From Betaproteobacteria bacterium (GTDB lineage: Bacteria; Pseudomonadota; Gammaproteobacteria; Burkholderiales; SG8-39), in NCBI GenBank assembly GCA_009693335.1, contig SHXK01000006.1, positions 1-44,647 on the forward strand: a stretch of DNA of 44,647 bases, given 5' to 3'. The notes under the pieces were generated by a model, which saw only the letters and a program-made list of their open reading frames with translations, made no database searches and was not told where the DNA came from. A program made the translations under genes and the position numbers. Below, one piece after another: positions 29,100-37,381 of the stretch. Each line of letters opens with the position of its first letter. The stretch's first letter is position 1.

Positions 29100-29987
29100 T
29101 CAGACTCTTGCAAACAATCTGGCTGGGCGTAGTTGCTCACCCGGTCCAGCCTCACCGACGCCTAGCAGGGCGCCGGCCTGAGCATACACACGGCAGGGGC
29201 CAGGTCGCGCGGCCGCATGCACGACCGCCTGGCCGTTCAGAAATCGCTCCGCCAGGGGCGCAGGAAGCTCAAGGCGTGGCAGGTCTTCCAGCAAGCGTTC
29301 CGGAGGCAGCAGCCATGCGCGCCGGCCCTGCGCATCGAGCGCCTGCAGGTCATCCAGCGCCACCGCCTGGTCCAAGCGGAAACGAGCGATTGCCGTACGG
29401 CGCAGCCCGCAGAGGTGCGCCACGGTACCCAGCGCCAGACCAAGATCGACGGCCAGCTGGCGCACATAGGTCCCCTTGCTGCATCTAACCCGCAGATGCA
29501 ACACATCGCCGGCGCGCTCGAGCAATTCAAGCTCGTGCACAGTCACCTGCCGAGCTACGCGTGGCGCCGACTGGCCGGCGCGCGCCAGTGCATACAAGGG
29601 TTGCCCGGCGTGCTTCAGCGCCGAATACATCGGCGGTACCTGCTCGATCGCACCGCGCAAACCTGCCAGCGCCTGCGCCAGACTGGCCTCATCCACGCAC
29701 ACCGGCCGGCGCTCGATAACCGCCCCCTCGGCGTCGCCGCTCACCGTGGCCACACCGAGCTGAACCTGCGCGCGGTACTCCTTGATGGCATCGAGACCGA
29801 ACTGGGCGAACTTGGTGGCCTCACCGAAGAGCAGCAGCAGGAGGCCGGAGGCCAGCGGATCGAGGGTGCCTGCGTGTCCGGCTTTCTCGGCCTCCAGCAG
29901 GCGCTTGACCGCCTGCAGGACCGCGTTCGAGCTCGGCCCGACCGGCTTATCGAGCAGCAACACCCCATCCAGCTTGTAGTGCTGCAT
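29100..29987 (-). CDS. truB: tRNA pseudouridine-55 synthase
   Basis: Makes pseudouridine 55 in the T loop of tRNAs. The catalytic motif GHAGTLDPLASGLLLLL has the nucleophilic Asp at about 43; the start LDGVLLLDKPVGPSSN is typical; KEYRAQVQLGVATVSGDAEG and YSALKHAGQPLYALAR follow; the C-terminal part resembles the PUA-like end of TruB. The start at ATG 29987 (MQHYKLDG) gives 295 residues and lies 7 bases after rbfA ends, better than the open frame start at 30032 inside rbfA. Part of the rimP-nusA-infB-rbfA-truB operon. Confidence 0.96.
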   Translation of the reverse strand: MQHYKLDGVLLLDKPVGPSSNAVLQAVKRLLEAEKAGHAGTLDPLASGLLLLLFGEATKFAQFGLDAIKEYRAQVQLGVATVSGDAEGAVIERRPVCVDEASLAQALAGLRGAIEQVPPMYSALKHAGQPLYALARAGQSAPRVARQVTVHELELLERAGDVLHLRVRCSKGTYVRQLAVDLGLALGTVAHLCGLRRTAIARFRLDQAVALDDLQALDAQGRRAWLLPPERLLEDLPRLELPAPLAERFLNGQAVVHAAARPGPCRVYAQAGALLGVGEAGPGEQLRPARLFARV

Positions 29988-29994
29988 TTTGCTG

Positions 29995-30351
29995 CTAGTG
30001 CTTCGGCGGCTCGCGTGGCACAACGCTATCAATGAGCTGCGATAGATGGTCGCCCCGCGCCACCGATTCGTCGTAGGAGAAACGCAGTTCCGGGGTGGTA
30101 TACATCTTCATGCGCTGCGCCAATTTTGAACGCAGGAAACCCGCCGCGCGTTGCAAAGCGCGGGTGGTTTCGCTTTGCTTTTCTTTTTCAAGGAGGGTGA
30201 AGAAAACCTTGGCGTGCGACAGGTCGGGGGAGACGTCAACGGCGGTCAGCGTCACCATGCCGACGCGCGGGTCGTGCAGTTCGCGACGCAGCAAATCGGC
30301 CAACTCCCGCTGGATCAGGTCGGCGATCTTTCGCGGTCGGCCCCGGCTCAT
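29995..30351 (-). CDS. rbfA: Ribosome-binding factor A
   Basis: Assists maturation of 16S rRNA and the 30S subunit, and is needed for growth in the cold. The 118-residue protein has the KH-like fold pattern RKIADLIQRELADLLRRELHDPRVGMVTLTAVDVSPDLSHAKVFFT in pieces matching the family, and ends in TTPELRFSYDESVARGDHLSQLIDS. The ATG at 30351 is embedded in a 23-base tandem duplication that also carries a second, upstream copy of the start region (see the repeat and mini-ORF entries). It lies 64 bases downstream of infB in the conserved operon order. Confidence 0.95.
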   Translation of the reverse strand: MSRGRPRKIADLIQRELADLLRRELHDPRVGMVTLTAVDVSPDLSHAKVFFTLLEKEKQSETTRALQRAAGFLRSKLAQRMKMYTTPELRFSYDESVARGDHLSQLIDSVVPREPPKH

Positions 30352-30396
30352 GCTGTGGTCCGCCCTCGGCTCATGCTGTGGTCCGCCTTCGGCTCA
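30344..30396. repeat. 23-bp tandem duplication covering the rbfA start
   Basis: Copy 1 (30344-30366) and copy 2 (30367-30389) differ at one base, and a third partial CGGCTCA (30390-30396) follows. Each copy holds, on the minus strand, a GAGGGCGG- or GAAGGCGG-type ribosome site, the spacer ACCACAGC, and ATGAGCCG. Thus the translation initiation region of rbfA has been duplicated. Confidence 0.9.
30348..30374 (-). CDS. Possible 8-codon leader peptide coupled to rbfA
   Basis: The upstream copy of the duplicated rbfA start reads as MSRGRTTA and ends in TGA, which overlaps the rbfA ATG as ATGA. It has the same upstream context as rbfA itself. It could be translated and feed ribosomes to rbfA by coupling, or it may simply be a harmless by-product of the duplication. 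There is no family to compare with. Confidence 0.25.
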   Translation of the reverse strand: MSRGRTTA

Positions 30397-30415
30397 AGCG
30401 TGAACCACCCCTGTC

Positions 30416-32980
30416 TCACAAGCTGCGGGCGACCTCGAGGATCTCAAAGACCTCGAACTGGTCGCCATCCTTCAGTTCCTGGAAGCTCTTCAGCGATATG
30501 CCGCACTCAAAGCCGCTCTTCACCTCGCGCACATCATCCTTGAAGCGCTTGAGAGTATCGATTTCACCGGTATGGATCACCACGCTGTCGCGCAGCACCC
30601 GCACTTGCGCGGAACGCTTGACCAACCCTTCCTGCACGTAGCAGCCGGCGACCGTGCCGATCTTGGAGATGCGAAACACCTGCCGCACATCGACCAGGCC
30701 GATGATGCTCTCTTTTCTTTCCGGCGCCAGCAGCCCGGAGAGCGCCGCCTTCACTTCCTCGACCGCGTCGTAGATGACGTTGTAGTAGCGCACGTCCACG
30801 CCGGCAGACTCGATCAGCTTACGCGCGGTCGTATCGGCGCGTGCGTTGAAGCCGACGATCACCGCGCCCGACGCCAGCGCCAGATTGACATCCGACTCCG
30901 TGATCCCGCCCACCCCCGCGTGCACCACGCTGACTTTGACTTCTTCGGTTGCCAGGCGCGTCAAGGCGTGCACCAGCGCTTCCTGCGAACCCTGCGCGTC
31001 GGCCTTGATCAGCAAGGCCAGGGTTTTCTTGCCGCCCTCGCCCATATTGTTGAGTAGATTCTCCAGGTTGGCCGCGCGTCGTTTCGAGAGCTTGACCTCG
31101 CGGTACTTGCCTTGGCGGAAGAAGGCGACCTCGCGCGCTTTTTTCTCATCGGCGAGCACCACCATTTCCTCGCCGGCGCGGGGCACGTCGGAGAGGCCCT
31201 GGATCTCGACCGGAATCGACGGACCGGCGCTGGACACCGGCTTGCCGTTCTCATCGAGCATCGCGCGCACCCGGCCGTACACCGCGCCCGCGACCACCAC
31301 GTCGCCGCGTTTCAAAGTGCCGGACTGCACCAACAAGGTCGCCACCGGACCGCGCCCCTTGTCCAAGCGGGCCTCGATGACCACGCCCTTGGCGGGCGCA
31401 TCGACCGGGGCCTTCAGCTCCAGCACCTCGGCTTGCAGCAGGATCTGCTCCAGCAGCGTATCGATGCCCTCGCCGGTCTTGGCCGATACCGGCACCACCG
31501 GCGAATCACCGCCCAATTCCTCGGGCACCACGCCATGCTGCAACAGGTCCTGCTTGACCTTCTGCGGATTGGCTTCGTGCTTGTCGATTTTGTTGATGGC
31601 CACCACCAGCGGCACTCCGGCCGCTTTGGCATGGGCAATCGCCTCGATGGTCTGCGGCATCGCCCCGTCGTCCGCGGCCACCACCAGCACCACGATGTCG
31701 GTGGCTTTGGCGCCACGCGCACGCATCGCGGTGAATGCTTCGTGACCAGGGGTGTCGAGAAAAGTAATCACACCACGCGGCGTTTCGACATGATAAGCGC
31801 CGATATGCTGGGTGATGCCACCCGCCTCGCCCGCCGCCACTTTGGTGCGGCGGATGTAGTCGAGCAGCGAGGTCTTGCCATGGTCGACGTGCCCCATCAC
31901 CGTGACCACTGGCGGCCGCGCCAGCGCCTCGGCGACCGCAGCGTCCGTATCATCCACTAGGAAGGCCTCGGGGTCATCCAGCTTGGCCGCCTTGGCGGTG
32001 TGCCCCATGTCCTGGACCACGATCATAGCGGTCTCTTGATCGAGGACCTGGTTGATCGTCGCCATCGAACCCAGCTTCATCAGCGTCTTGATGACCTCGA
32101 CCGCCTTGACCGACATGCGGTGCGCGAGCTCACCCACGGTGATCGTTTCCGGAACTGCGATTTCCCGCACCACCGGCTCGGCAGGCTGCGCGAACGCCGG
32201 CTCTGCGCTGCTCGCCCCGCCGGAGCGCTGCCGCGATCCGCCCCTGCCATGCCAACCACCGACCCCTCCGCCCATGTCGCCACGGGTCTTGATGGTACGC
32301 CGGCGCACCGAATCGTCCCGCAGGATGGTCGTCTGCTTGACCTTCTTTGCCTTCTTGTCGCCCTTGGGCTCGCCTGCCTTGGGCACATGCAGCGTGCCAT
32401 CCTTGGCGGCAACGCCGGGCGGGGGCGGTGACGCGCGCTCGGCCTGCTTTTGTTCCGCTTCGCGCTTCTCGCGTTCCTGTTTCTCGCGCAGTTCTCTGGC
32501 CTGGATATCCGACAACTGCTGCTGGCGGCGGTATTCCTCTTCGCGCAACTGCAATTCCTTCGTGCCCGGCCCTGCCGGGGCAGCCACGGGCGCAGGCGCC
32601 GCTGCGGGCGTCGGCACAGGCGCAGCCACGGCCACGGGTGGCGGCATCTCCGCCACAGCCGCGACAGCGTCCAACTCGGCAGGATCGCGCTTAATGAAGA
32701 CGCGCTTCTTGCGCACCTCGACCTGGATGGTGCGCGCCTTGCCGGTGGCGTCGGATTTCTTGATCTCGCTGGTGTGCTTGCGCGTCAGCGTGATCTTGTT
32801 CTTGGATTCAACCGAACCATGCGATTTGCGCAGATACTTGAGCAGCCTTGCCTTATCTTGCTCGGAGAGGGAATCCTCGGCGACGCGTTTCTCGACGCCA
32901 GCGGCGCGCAACTGATCGAGCAGCACCGAAGGCGGAATCTTCAATTCGGTGGCAAACTGAGTAATGCTGGTCTGGGCCAC
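30416..32980 (-). CDS. infB: Translation initiation factor IF-2
   Basis: GTPase that places initiator tRNA on the ribosome. The 854-residue protein starts with an IF2_N domain ([20 protein letters not shown]), then a long charged and Ala/Pro-rich linker (about 100-270, with a Gly-rich [12 protein letters not shown] stretch), a second IF2_N-like domain ([25 protein letters not shown]), and the GTPase domain with GHVDHGKT (about 363), DTPGHEAF and NKID, followed by domains II-IV. The start is GTG at 32980, one base after the nusA stop, with GAGG inside the end of nusA. Downstream rbfA completes the usual order. Confidence 0.97.
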   Translation of the reverse strand: MAQTSITQFATELKIPPSVLLDQLRAAGVEKRVAEDSLSEQDKARLLKYLRKSHGSVESKNKITLTRKHTSEIKKSDATGKARTIQVEVRKKRVFIKRDPAELDAVAAVAEMPPPVAVAAPVPTPAAAPAPVAAPAGPGTKELQLREEEYRRQQQLSDIQARELREKQEREKREAEQKQAERASPPPPGVAAKDGTLHVPKAGEPKGDKKAKKVKQTTILRDDSVRRRTIKTRGDMGGGVGGWHGRGGSRQRSGGASSAEPAFAQPAEPVVREIAVPETITVGELAHRMSVKAVEVIKTLMKLGSMATINQVLDQETAMIVVQDMGHTAKAAKLDDPEAFLVDDTDAAVAEALARPPVVTVMGHVDHGKTSLLDYIRRTKVAAGEAGGITQHIGAYHVETPRGVITFLDTPGHEAFTAMRARGAKATDIVVLVVAADDGAMPQTIEAIAHAKAAGVPLVVAINKIDKHEANPQKVKQDLLQHGVVPEELGGDSPVVPVSAKTGEGIDTLLEQILLQAEVLELKAPVDAPAKGVVIEARLDKGRGPVATLLVQSGTLKRGDVVVAGAVYGRVRAMLDENGKPVSSAGPSIPVEIQGLSDVPRAGEEMVVLADEKKAREVAFFRQGKYREVKLSKRRAANLENLLNNMGEGGKKTLALLIKADAQGSQEALVHALTRLATEEVKVSVVHAGVGGITESDVNLALASGAVIVGFNARADTTARKLIESAGVDVRYYNVIYDAVEEVKAALSGLLAPERKESIIGLVDVRQVFRISKIGTVAGCYVQEGLVKRSAQVRVLRDSVVIHTGEIDTLKRFKDDVREVKSGFECGISLKSFQELKDGDQFEVFEILEVARSL

Positions 32981-32981
32981 G

Positions 32982-34532
32982 TTATCGGGCCTCTTTCTGC
33001 GCTAGAGCAGGCTGCGCCGCGACCGCTGGTGGCGTCACAGGGGTCGCTGCCGGTTCATCGGCGAACCAGTGTGCGCGCGCGGTCATGATCAGGCGCTTGG
33101 CACGCTCCTCTTCCATGCCAGTGATCTCGAAGAGTTCGTCCACCGCCAGATCCGCCAGGTCATCGCGTGTCTTGATGCCCCGTTCCGCGAGCTTGCCGGC
33201 GAGCTGGTTGTCCATGCCTTCAAGCCCCAGCATGTCCTGCTGCACACCGGCGATACTCTCTTCGCTCACGATGGCCTGCACCAGCAGCGCATTACGCGCG
33301 CGGCTGCGTAATTGGTTCACCGTGTTCTCGTCGAAGGCGTCGATTTCCAGCATTTCGGTGATCGGCACGTAGGCGATCTCCTCCAGCGTGGAGAAGCCTT
33401 CCTGGGCCAGGATATCGGCGACGTCCTCGTCAACATCCAAACTCCCCATGAATAGGGTCTTGACCCGGCCACCTTCCTCTTCCTGCTTCTTGGTGGATTC
33501 TTCCTGCGACATCAGATTGATGGTCCAGCCGGTGAGCTCGGAGGCGAGCCTGACGTTCTGACCACTGCGGCCGATGGCGATGGCGAGATTCTCCTCGTCC
33601 ACCACCACGTCCATGGCGTGCTTCTCCTCGTCCACCAGGATCGAGCTCACCTCGGCCGGCGCCAGAGCACCGATGACGAAAGTCGCCGGGTCAGCAGACC
33701 ACAACACAATGTCCACGCGCTCGCCGGCCAACTCTTGGGTGACGGCCTGCACGCGCGAGCCGCGCATGCCGACGCAGGTGCCAATCGGATCGATGCGCCT
33801 GTCGTTGTTGTGCACTGCGATCTTGGCGCGCACACCCGGATCGCGCGCGGCGGATTTAATCTCCAGCAGCTTTTCCTCGATCTCCGGCACTTCCAGCTCG
33901 AACAGCTTCATGATGAACTGTGGCGCGGTTCGCGACAGGATCAACAGGGGGCCGCGAGCGCCACGGTCGATCTTCATCACCCAGGCGCGCACCCGGTCGC
34001 CAACGCGCAGGTTTTCCTTCGGGATCATGTACTCGCGCGGCAACTGCGCTTCCAGCCGCCCGGACTCGACGATCGCGCTGCCCCGCTCCATGCGCTTGAC
34101 GGTGCCGGTCACCAGTTCGTCGCCACGCGCCAGGAAATCGTTCAGGATCTGCTCGCGCTCCGCATCCCGAATTCGTTGCAGGATCACCTGCTTGGCGGTT
34201 TGCGCGCCTATGCGGCCAAACGGCACGTTCTCGATCTGTTTCTTGATCACATCGTCCAGCTTGGCGTCGGGCTCGCGGTCCTGCGCCTCTTCGACTGACA
34301 GCATCTGCGCGTTGATCCAGTCGGACGCGTCGTCCGGCAGCACCCGCCAGCAGCGGAACGTCTGATAGTCGCCCGTGTCGCGGTCAATCGCGACCTGCAC
34401 GTCCACGTCCTCAGTGAAGCTCTTCTTGGTGGCTGAGGCGAGCGCCAACTCCAGGGCGCCAAAAACCACGTCTCGGTTGACGTTCTTTTCGCGCGCCAGC
34501 GCGTCCACCAGCAACAAAATCTCCCGGCTCAT
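32982..34532 (-). CDS. nusA: Transcription termination/antitermination factor NusA
   Basis: Binds RNA polymerase and controls pausing, termination and antitermination. Domains: N-terminal polymerase-binding domain ([18 protein letters not shown]), S1 domain ([18 protein letters not shown]), two KH domains ([17 protein letters not shown] and [17 protein letters not shown]), and C-terminal acidic helix-hairpin-helix repeats (about 355-490, including [19 protein letters not shown] and [14 protein letters not shown]). Length of 516 residues includes both C-terminal acidic repeats of proteobacterial NusA and a short Ala/Pro tail. It begins 2 bases after rimP and ends one base before infB. Confidence 0.97.
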   Translation of the reverse strand: MSREILLLVDALAREKNVNRDVVFGALELALASATKKSFTEDVDVQVAIDRDTGDYQTFRCWRVLPDDASDWINAQMLSVEEAQDREPDAKLDDVIKKQIENVPFGRIGAQTAKQVILQRIRDAEREQILNDFLARGDELVTGTVKRMERGSAIVESGRLEAQLPREYMIPKENLRVGDRVRAWVMKIDRGARGPLLILSRTAPQFIMKLFELEVPEIEEKLLEIKSAARDPGVRAKIAVHNNDRRIDPIGTCVGMRGSRVQAVTQELAGERVDIVLWSADPATFVIGALAPAEVSSILVDEEKHAMDVVVDEENLAIAIGRSGQNVRLASELTGWTINLMSQEESTKKQEEEGGRVKTLFMGSLDVDEDVADILAQEGFSTLEEIAYVPITEMLEIDAFDENTVNQLRSRARNALLVQAIVSEESIAGVQQDMLGLEGMDNQLAGKLAERGIKTRDDLADLAVDELFEITGMEEERAKRLIMTARAHWFADEPAATPVTPPAVAAQPALAQKEAR

Positions 34533-34534
34533 CC

Positions 34535-35020
34535 CTATTCCTTCCGTGCAGTCCCGGCTACCCGCCTGGGAGGCCCAGTTACCGCCGGGAGGTCCGGCGC
34601 CAGTCGGGCCCTGTCGATGTCGTTTAGCTCCAGCGCTACCTCGCGCCCTTCCACTTCCACTGTGACCACGCCCTGCTGCGCACCGCGCAACAGGCCGGTG
34701 TAGCGCCTGCGGCCGCTGGCATCCGGCGTGCGCATCTTCACGTCCACTTGATGGCCCGCGAAGCGCACGAAATCAGCCGCCTTGCGCAACCGCCGGTCCA
34801 GCCCCGGCGACGACACTTCCAAGCGCTCGTAGTCGATGCCCTCGACCGCGAACACCCGCGACAACTGCCGGCTCACCTCGGCGCAGTGCTCCAGTGTAAT
34901 ACCACCGGGCCGGTCGATGAAAATTGCCAGCAGACGCCCGTGGCCAGAGGCCCGTGCATCGACCAGCTCAAACCCCATGCCTGCCAGGGTCGTTTCCACC
35001 ACCTCTGCCATCGCCGCCAT
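34535..35020 (-). CDS. rimP: Ribosome maturation factor RimP
   Basis: Required for assembly of the 30S subunit. The 161-residue protein has the typical N-terminal domain ([39 protein letters not shown]) with the conserved [22 protein letters not shown] motif and a C-terminal SH3-like barrel ([31 protein letters not shown]). First gene of the operon. Start at ATG 35020; a second ATG three codons in is also possible and no strong ribosome site separates them. Its promoter and a leader hairpin lie just upstream. Confidence 0.95.
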   Translation of the reverse strand: MAAMAEVVETTLAGMGFELVDARASGHGRLLAIFIDRPGGITLEHCAEVSRQLSRVFAVEGIDYERLEVSSPGLDRRLRKAADFVRFAGHQVDVKMRTPDASGRRRYTGLLRGAQQGVVTVEVEGREVALELNDIDRARLAPDLPAVTGPPRRVAGTARKE

Positions 35021-35058
35021 GCCCTGCCGCTACGTCCTTTTACGACCCCGCAAACAAA

Positions 35059-35078
35059 AAATGGGCCGAGGCCCATTT
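35059..35078 (-). terminator. Terminator-shaped hairpin in the nusA operon leader
   Basis: On the minus strand AAATGGGCC and GGCCCATTT are exact inverted repeats separated by TC, and the 3' arm runs into TTTTTTG: the shape of an intrinsic terminator. It lies between the predicted rimP promoter (35096-35124) and the rimP ATG (35020), so it may attenuate the operon. It could equally end transcripts of the toxin-antitoxin pair upstream. The plus-strand copy has only a short T run. Confidence 0.7.
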
Positions 35079-35095
35079 GCATCTGAATCAATTGA

Positions 35096-35124
35096 AGTTT
35101 AACAGCTTTTTGCCTTGTGGACAA
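35096..35124 (-). promoter_or_regulatory. Promoter of the rimP-nusA-infB operon
   Basis: On the minus strand TTGTCC (35119-35124) and TAAACT (35096-35101) are 17 bases apart, and TGT precedes the -10, making it extended. Matches are 4/6 for each hexamer. The predicted start near 35089 would place the terminator-like hairpin about 11 bases into the transcript. Confidence 0.55.
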
Positions 35125-35160
35125 TCGCCGTATGCGATTGCCGACAAGCATTGCACTCGC

Positions 35161-35604
35161 CTAAGGTTTACCGTTTTCCCCGATGGTCGGCGCTGCCGCC
35201 AGAAGGTTCAGTAACTCGTCCGGCGCATAGACGCGCAGGCGGCTGGATTTGAACCCTGCCGGGTCGCGGGTCACCAGCCCATCCGCACGCGCATGCCGCG
35301 CGGCTTCCAGCAGCACCGCATCTTCAAAATCAGACCAGACCAAGGCCAACGCATCCGTCAGAACCGCACGGGAGACCGGTGCGACCTCGAATAGCGAAAG
35401 CAGCGTTTGAAGATGCCGCTGCGCCTTGTTCGTCCCGACTGCTTTGGCCGCAAGATAGTGAATAGTGGTCACGGTGGTAGCGCCCAGCAGGCCTGCTAGG
35501 TTACGGCGTGCCACATGCTCGAAAAGCAAGGTGGCCGCCGAAGCGTGTGGGGCGCGTTCGAGCAGAACGTCAAGAACGACGTTGGTGTCGAACAGTACCC
35601 TCAA
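35161..35604 (-). CDS. PIN-domain toxin (VapC-like ribonuclease)
   Basis: A predicted toxin of a type II toxin-antitoxin pair. PIN domains are metal-dependent ribonucleases; the acidic residues expected are visible as D6 (LFDTNVVLDVL), the D92/E94/D95 group (WSDFEDAVLLEAARHARADG) and D114 (VTRDPAGFK). The 147-residue length fits. The start is a TTG at 35604 that overlaps the antitoxin stop (TTGA), a normal coupling for such pairs; no other good start is present. RNA target unknown; it resembles the PIN_3 group more than classical VapC of the tRNA-Met-cleaving type. Confidence 0.85.
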   Translation of the reverse strand: MRVLFDTNVVLDVLLERAPHASAATLLFEHVARRNLAGLLGATTVTTIHYLAAKAVGTNKAQRHLQTLLSLFEVAPVSRAVLTDALALVWSDFEDAVLLEAARHARADGLVTRDPAGFKSSRLRVYAPDELLNLLAAAPTIGENGKP

Positions 35605-35843
35605 CGGTGCTTCTCACGCAGGAAACGCCGGTAGTCGTCTTTAGAGAGCCGTTTCCCGGCCAGCGCCCCGGACAGGGAACGGACAGCCGGAGAAAGCGGC
35701 GTATGCGTCGGCGCGGCTTGGGTGCCGAGGCGCGCAAAGTAATCAGCCACGATGCTGGACACCGACTTGCCCCGGTGCTCGGCATAGGCCTTGGCCTGGC
35801 GCACCAGACGGTCGTCAACGCGAAGCGTCAGTTTGGTCTGCAT
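35601..35843 (-). CDS. Ribbon-helix-helix-type antitoxin (DUF6364-like)
   Basis: Predicted partner and repressor of the PIN toxin. The 80-residue protein has a strand-helix-helix pattern, KLTLRVDDRLVRQAKAYAEHRGKSVSSIVADYFARL, characteristic of small ribbon-helix-helix antitoxins, and a basic C-terminal tail (KDDYRRFLREKHR) that would bind the toxin. I start it at ATG 35843 because GGAGG lies seven bases before it; the frame is open to 35858. It lies directly upstream of, and overlapping, the toxin gene. A perfect TATAAT and a small inverted repeat precede it. Confidence 0.85.
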   Translation of the reverse strand: MQTKLTLRVDDRLVRQAKAYAEHRGKSVSSIVADYFARLGTQAAPTHTPLSPAVRSLSGALAGKRLSKDDYRRFLREKHR

Positions 35844-35850
35844 GACGTAT

Positions 35851-35869
35851 ACCTCCAAAGGAGATTATA
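35851..35869 (-). promoter_or_regulatory. Antitoxin -10 and operator/hairpin over the ribosome site
   Basis: The minus strand has TATAAT (35864-35869), a consensus -10 without a clear -35. Sharing its last two bases and running downstream is ATCTCC-TTT-GGAGGT (35851-35865), an inverted repeat that includes the GGAGG ribosome site of the antitoxin. It may be an operator for the ribbon-helix-helix protein or an mRNA hairpin covering the ribosome site. Confidence 0.45.
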
Positions 35870-35949
35870 CGGCACTCTGGGAAATGAACGAGAGATAAAC
35901 CTACTCTGGCGCCTCTACCGTTCATAGAGATATTGGAAGCTCGGGTAAT

Positions 35950-36852
35950 CTATGTTTGACGTTCGCTCACAAGTGCGCGGAGCTGAGCGGGTTCGATCTC
36001 GACACAGCGGCCCGGCGACAAATGGCCTGGCAGGATGACCGACCCGAAGCGCACGCGCATCAAGCGGCTGACCCTGCCGCCCACAGCCTCCACCATGCGC
36101 CGCACTTCGCGATTGCGCCCCTCGGCCAGCACCACCCGATACCAGCGATTGCTGCCCGAGTCCTTGCGCGTTTTCAACGGCTCCAGACGCTTGCAGCGGG
36201 CCGGACCGTCATCCAGTTCGATGCCAGCGAGCAGTTGGCGCACGGCGTCCTCCGACAATCCGCCCTGTACGCGCACTTCGTACTCGCGCTCGATTTCCTG
36301 GCGTGGATGCATGAGCTGGTTGGCAAGTTCGCCGGAATCGGTGAACAACAACAGGCCGGAGGAATTCAGGTCCAGCCGACCGATCGCCACCCAGCGCCCG
36401 GGACTCAGCTTGGGCAACTTGTCGAACACTGTCGGCCGGCCTTCGGGGTCGCTGCGCGTGACCAGTTCGCCGATCGGCTTGTGATAGAGGATGACGCGGG
36501 GATTGCCTTTGCTCGCAGCTATTTTTATTTGTTTGCCATCAAGAAAAATCAAATCCCCAGGCACCGCGCGATCGCCCAGCTTGGCCACCTGGCCGCGTAC
36601 CGTGACCCGCCCCGCGGTGATCCAGGTCTCGATCTCGCGCCGCGAGCCGAAGCCGGCGGCGGCAAGCAGCTTTTGCAGCCGCTCACCGGTGGACCCATTG
36701 GTAGCCGCCGTCCCCACCGCGGCCCCGTCGGAAGCCGCCGCCCCCCCGGGGGACCCAGCGGCAGTCGCCGTCTTGTTAACCGACGCTGCTGGCGAGTGAC
36801 GCGGGTTCGTTGGCTGGCTCGTTGGATGCAGCTTGGGAGGTCGTGGACTCAA
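35950..36852 (-). CDS. rluB: Ribosomal large-subunit pseudouridine synthase B
   Basis: Makes pseudouridine in 23S rRNA helix 89. An S4 domain (ERLQKLLAAAGFGSRREIE, from about 57) is followed by the RsuA-family catalytic domain with the active Asp at about 161 in GRLDLNSSGLLLFT, and the NREVRRMVEAVGGRVSRLMRVRFG motif. The length of 300 residues includes a poorly conserved Ala/Gly-rich N-terminus encoded by three 30-base repeats. The start is uncertain: TTG 36852 would overlap scpB by 77 bases without a ribosome site, while GTG 36717, with GGGG five bases upstream, would leave 11 residues before the S4 domain and avoid the overlap. Downstream of scpB. Confidence 0.88.
   Translation of the reverse strand: MSPRPPKLHPTSQPTNPRHSPAASVNKTATAAGSPGGAAASDGAAVGTAATNGSTGERLQKLLAAAGFGSRREIETWITAGRVTVRGQVAKLGDRAVPGDLIFLDGKQIKIAASKGNPRVILYHKPIGELVTRSDPEGRPTVFDKLPKLSPGRWVAIGRLDLNSSGLLLFTDSGELANQLMHPRQEIEREYEVRVQGGLSEDAVRQLLAGIELDDGPARCKRLEPLKTRKDSGSNRWYRVVLAEGRNREVRRMVEAVGGRVSRLMRVRFGSVILPGHLSPGRCVEIEPAQLRALVSERQT
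36691..36780. repeat. Three degenerate 30-bp tandem repeats at the rluB N-terminus
   Basis: Repeats at 36691-36720, 36721-36750 and 36751-36780 share the pattern GGACCC-N-GGxAGCCGCCG with several mismatches. Read in the rluB frame they give ten-residue Ala/Gly/Thr-rich repeats. The period is a multiple of three. Confidence 0.7.
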
Positions 36853-37381
36853 GCTGGAGGGTGCGGGCGATTTCCTCTAGCGGCGGCAGCTCTTGCAGCG
36901 AAAGGAGGCCCAAGTCGTCGAGAAATGCTTTGGTGGTGGCGTAGAGCGCCGGCCGGCCTGGCGTATCGCGGTGGCCAACGACATCGATCCAGCCGCGACT
37001 CTCCAGCGTCTGGACGATCTGTGTGGACACCGCCACGCCACGGATGTCCTCGACATCGCCGCGCGTCACCGGCTGCCGGTAAGCGATGATGGCCAGCGTC
37101 TCCATCACGGCGCGCGAGTAACGCGGGCGCTTGTCCGGATTGAGGCGCTCGACGAAGGGCTGGAACTCGGCCCGCGTCTGGAAACGCCAACCGCTCGCGG
37201 TGTTGACCAGCGCCACCGCGCGGCCCGACCAGTCTTGGCCCAGCTCATCCAGCAGTTGGCCCAGGGTAGCGGGGTCGATTTGCTCTTCGAACAACCGTTG
37301 CAGATCAGCGAGGGAAAGCGGCTCCTGCGAGGACAGCAGCGCCGCCTCAAGGATGTGCTTGGTTTCAGACAGATTCGACAT
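36776..37381 (-). CDS. scpB: Segregation and condensation protein B
   Basis: Winged-helix partner of ScpA in the SMC complex. The 201-residue protein has the family pattern ILEAALLSSQEPLSLADLQRLF, the central GWRFQTRAEFQPFVERL and SRAVMETLAIIAYRQPVTRGDVEDIRGV, and LESRGWIDVVGHRDTPGRPALYATT near the second winged helix. A low-complexity tail (SQAASNEPANEPASLASS) follows. It overlaps the end of scpA by 17 bases, so translation is probably coupled. smc itself is 15 kb away at 17.6-21.1 kb. Confidence 0.95.
   Translation of the reverse strand: MSNLSETKHILEAALLSSQEPLSLADLQRLFEEQIDPATLGQLLDELGQDWSGRAVALVNTASGWRFQTRAEFQPFVERLNPDKRPRYSRAVMETLAIIAYRQPVTRGDVEDIRGVAVSTQIVQTLESRGWIDVVGHRDTPGRPALYATTKAFLDDLGLLSLQELPPLEEIARTLQLESTTSQAASNEPANEPASLASSVG

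Noticed and set aside
35956-37089. 377-codon plus-strand frame across rluB and scpB
   Set aside because: Antisense to two well-supported genes; its repeated GSRRP motif only reflects the 30-base DNA repeats.
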